Shown one piece after another: positions 4,742-5,823 of a stretch of 5,823 nt of DNA. The notes beneath the pieces were generated by a model that saw only the letters and a list, made by a program, of their open reading frames with translations, was not told where the DNA came from and made no database searches. Position numbers and translations under genes: made by a program. The number at the start of each line of letters is the position of its first letter. Positions within the stretch are counted from its first letter, which is position 1. Source of the DNA: UBA9619 sp964630665 (GTDB taxonomy: Bacteria; Pseudomonadota; Gammaproteobacteria; Arenicellales; UBA868); the NCBI GenBank assembly GCA_964630665.1, contig CAZVVN010000127.1, positions 1-5,823 on the forward strand, given 5' to 3'.

Positions 4742-5823
4742 ATGTCTACCGAAAAGACCTTCCAAATCTGTGTACTACCGGGAGACGGTATCGGCGCGGA
4801 GGTCACTGCTGCCGCTGCCGCAGTGCTGGGGGCAGCCCAGACATACAGTGGCGGGTTTGACCTGGCCCTGGAATACCACGTGGCTGGTGCCGGAGCCTAC
4901 CGTGAGACCGGGATAGCCATGAGCGATGAGGCATGGCGGGCTGCAGAAGACGCCGATGCGATCTTTCTGGGCGCGATGGGGCTTCCGGACATACGATTCG
5001 ACGACGGCACCGAGATCGCACCGCAGCTCGATCTGCGTTTTAAGTTCAATCTTTACGCCGGGGTCCGCCCCGTCAGCGCCAAACGGGGCGGCGCGAGGAT
5101 GCTGAGCGACCCGCGGGCAGAGAACATTGACTTGGTGCTGGTGCGGGAGAGTACCGAGGGGCTTTTTGCCTCACGCGGTAAGGGTGAGGTCCTGGGCGAT
5201 CGGCAAGCACGCGACACGATGGTCATCACGCGCGAGACGTCCGAGCGATTGTTTGCTTTCGCTTTTGACCAGGCGCGTCGCCGAAAAGCGAGCAGTCACA
5301 GTAACAAGGTCACCCTGGTCGACAAATCCAATGTGTTCGTCTCCATGGCGTTCTTCCGCAAGGTGTTTGACGAGGTCGCCAGCACCAATCCTGACATCGA
5401 TGCCGAGCGAGTCTATATCGACGCCTGTGCACTGGATTTCATCCGCAGGCCATGGGACTTCGACGTGGTCGTCACCGAGAACATGTTTGGTGACATCCTG
5501 TCAGACCTCGCTGCGGGACTTGTCGGCGGCATGGGGTTTGCACCATCGGCCGACATCGGTGACGAACAAGCCGTTTTCCAGCCGGCGCATGGTAGTGCGC
5601 CGGACATTGCGGGCTCGGGCAGGGCAAACCCGACCGCAGCCATCCTTTCTGCAGCCATGATGCTGGACTGGCTCGGCCACCGGCACGGCGTTTCGCAGTG
5701 CCTTGATGCTGCCAAGCTGATCGACCAGGCCGTCGAAGAAGTTTTTTTCGATGGCCAGGTGCGAACCTATGACATGGGAGGCACTTCAAGCACCGCTGAT
5801 TTAACTGACGCCGTGATCGAGAA
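4742..5823 (+). CDS. Isocitrate/isopropylmalate/tartrate dehydrogenase-family beta-decarboxylating dehydrogenase (3' end outside window)
   Basis: NAD(P)-dependent oxidative decarboxylase of 2-hydroxy acids of the malate type. The frame stays open for 360 codons to the window edge; the family is about 350-370 residues, so nearly all is present. Motifs are LPGDGIGAEV (12-21), the substrate arginines R99 (DLRFKF), R109 (GVRPV) and R135 (VRESTEG), the lysine K195 in DKSN, the metal aspartates D227, D251 and D255 (ENMFGDILSD), and the NAD-site HGSAPDIAG-GRANP (283-297). Two departures stand out. The catalytic Tyr that follows the RE-x-T-x-G motif is Phe142 (TEGLFAS), and the Leu-Leu pocket preceding R99 in LeuB is P94-Q95-L96. 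A role in leucine synthesis is therefore unlikely; a D-malate, tartrate or other sugar-acid-derived substrate is more plausible. It probably shares a transcript with the lactonase and the Gfo/Idh/MocA oxidoreductase. Confidence 0.9.
   Translation, partial: MSTEKTFQICVLPGDGIGAEVTAAAAAVLGAAQTYSGGFDLALEYHVAGAGAYRETGIAMSDEAWRAAEDADAIFLGAMGLPDIRFDDGTEIAPQLDLRFKFNLYAGVRPVSAKRGGARMLSDPRAENIDLVLVRESTEGLFASRGKGEVLGDRQARDTMVITRETSERLFAFAFDQARRRKASSHSNKVTLVDKSNVFVSMAFFRKVFDEVASTNPDIDAERVYIDACALDFIRRPWDFDVVVTENMFGDILSDLAAGLVGGMGFAPSADIGDEQAVFQPAHGSAPDIAGSGRANPTAAILSAAMMLDWLGHRHGVSQCLDAAKLIDQAVEEVFFDGQVRTYDMGGTSSTADLTDAVIE

Noticed and set aside
5127..5660. Plus-strand 177-codon frame inside the dehydrogenase gene
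   Set aside because: Arg/Ser-rich translation with no recognisable motif, fully inside a well-supported gene in another frame.
4742..5823. Naming the last gene leuB (leucine synthesis)
   Set aside because: The catalytic Tyr is Phe, the Leu-Leu specificity segment is changed, and the neighbours are a lactonase and a sugar-type dehydrogenase rather than leuCD.

Overview
The window looks like chromosomal DNA of a Gammaproteobacterium with moderately high GC. The partial HemN and the Fnr-type regulator resemble their E. coli and Pseudomonas counterparts along their whole visible length. I see no rRNA, tRNA, CRISPR array, insertion sequence or phage gene.

Region 1 (about 1-2160) is an oxygen-response block. 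It opens with the last 318 codons of hemN (anaerobic coproporphyrinogen III dehydrogenase). Next, and convergent with it, is an Fnr/Anr-type iron-sulfur transcription factor. The stretch upstream of fnr holds a perfect FNR box (TTGAT-N4-ATCAA). Just past the box, on the other strand, is a 36-codon single-pass membrane protein gene too short for ordinary gene calling. It has its own strong ribosome binding site and a compact rho-independent terminator. The parts read as a self-contained, oxygen-regulated mini-gene, and it is the most interesting item here.

Region 2 (about 2180-2622) holds a small minus-strand gene for a ribbon-helix-helix-like protein ending in a CxxC motif. A perfect 6-4-6 inverted repeat just upstream of it could be its own operator. 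The divergent intergenic region also has a 7-7-7 inverted repeat, a possible operator for the catabolic genes to the right.

Region 3 (2623-5823) is a plus-strand gene set that looks catabolic: an SMP-30/gluconolactonase-family lactonase, then a Gfo/Idh/MocA-family NAD(P)-dependent oxidoreductase whose start overlaps the lactonase stop (ATGA), then, 98 bases on, a beta-decarboxylating dehydrogenase of the isopropylmalate/tartrate/isocitrate family that runs off the window. A plausible joint role is oxidation of a sugar or polyol to a lactone, ring opening to an aldonic acid, and later oxidative decarboxylation of a hydroxy acid. The substrate cannot be told from the sequence. The third enzyme has Phe where the family normally has the catalytic Tyr and lacks the Leu-rich isopropylmalate pocket, so it is probably not LeuB.
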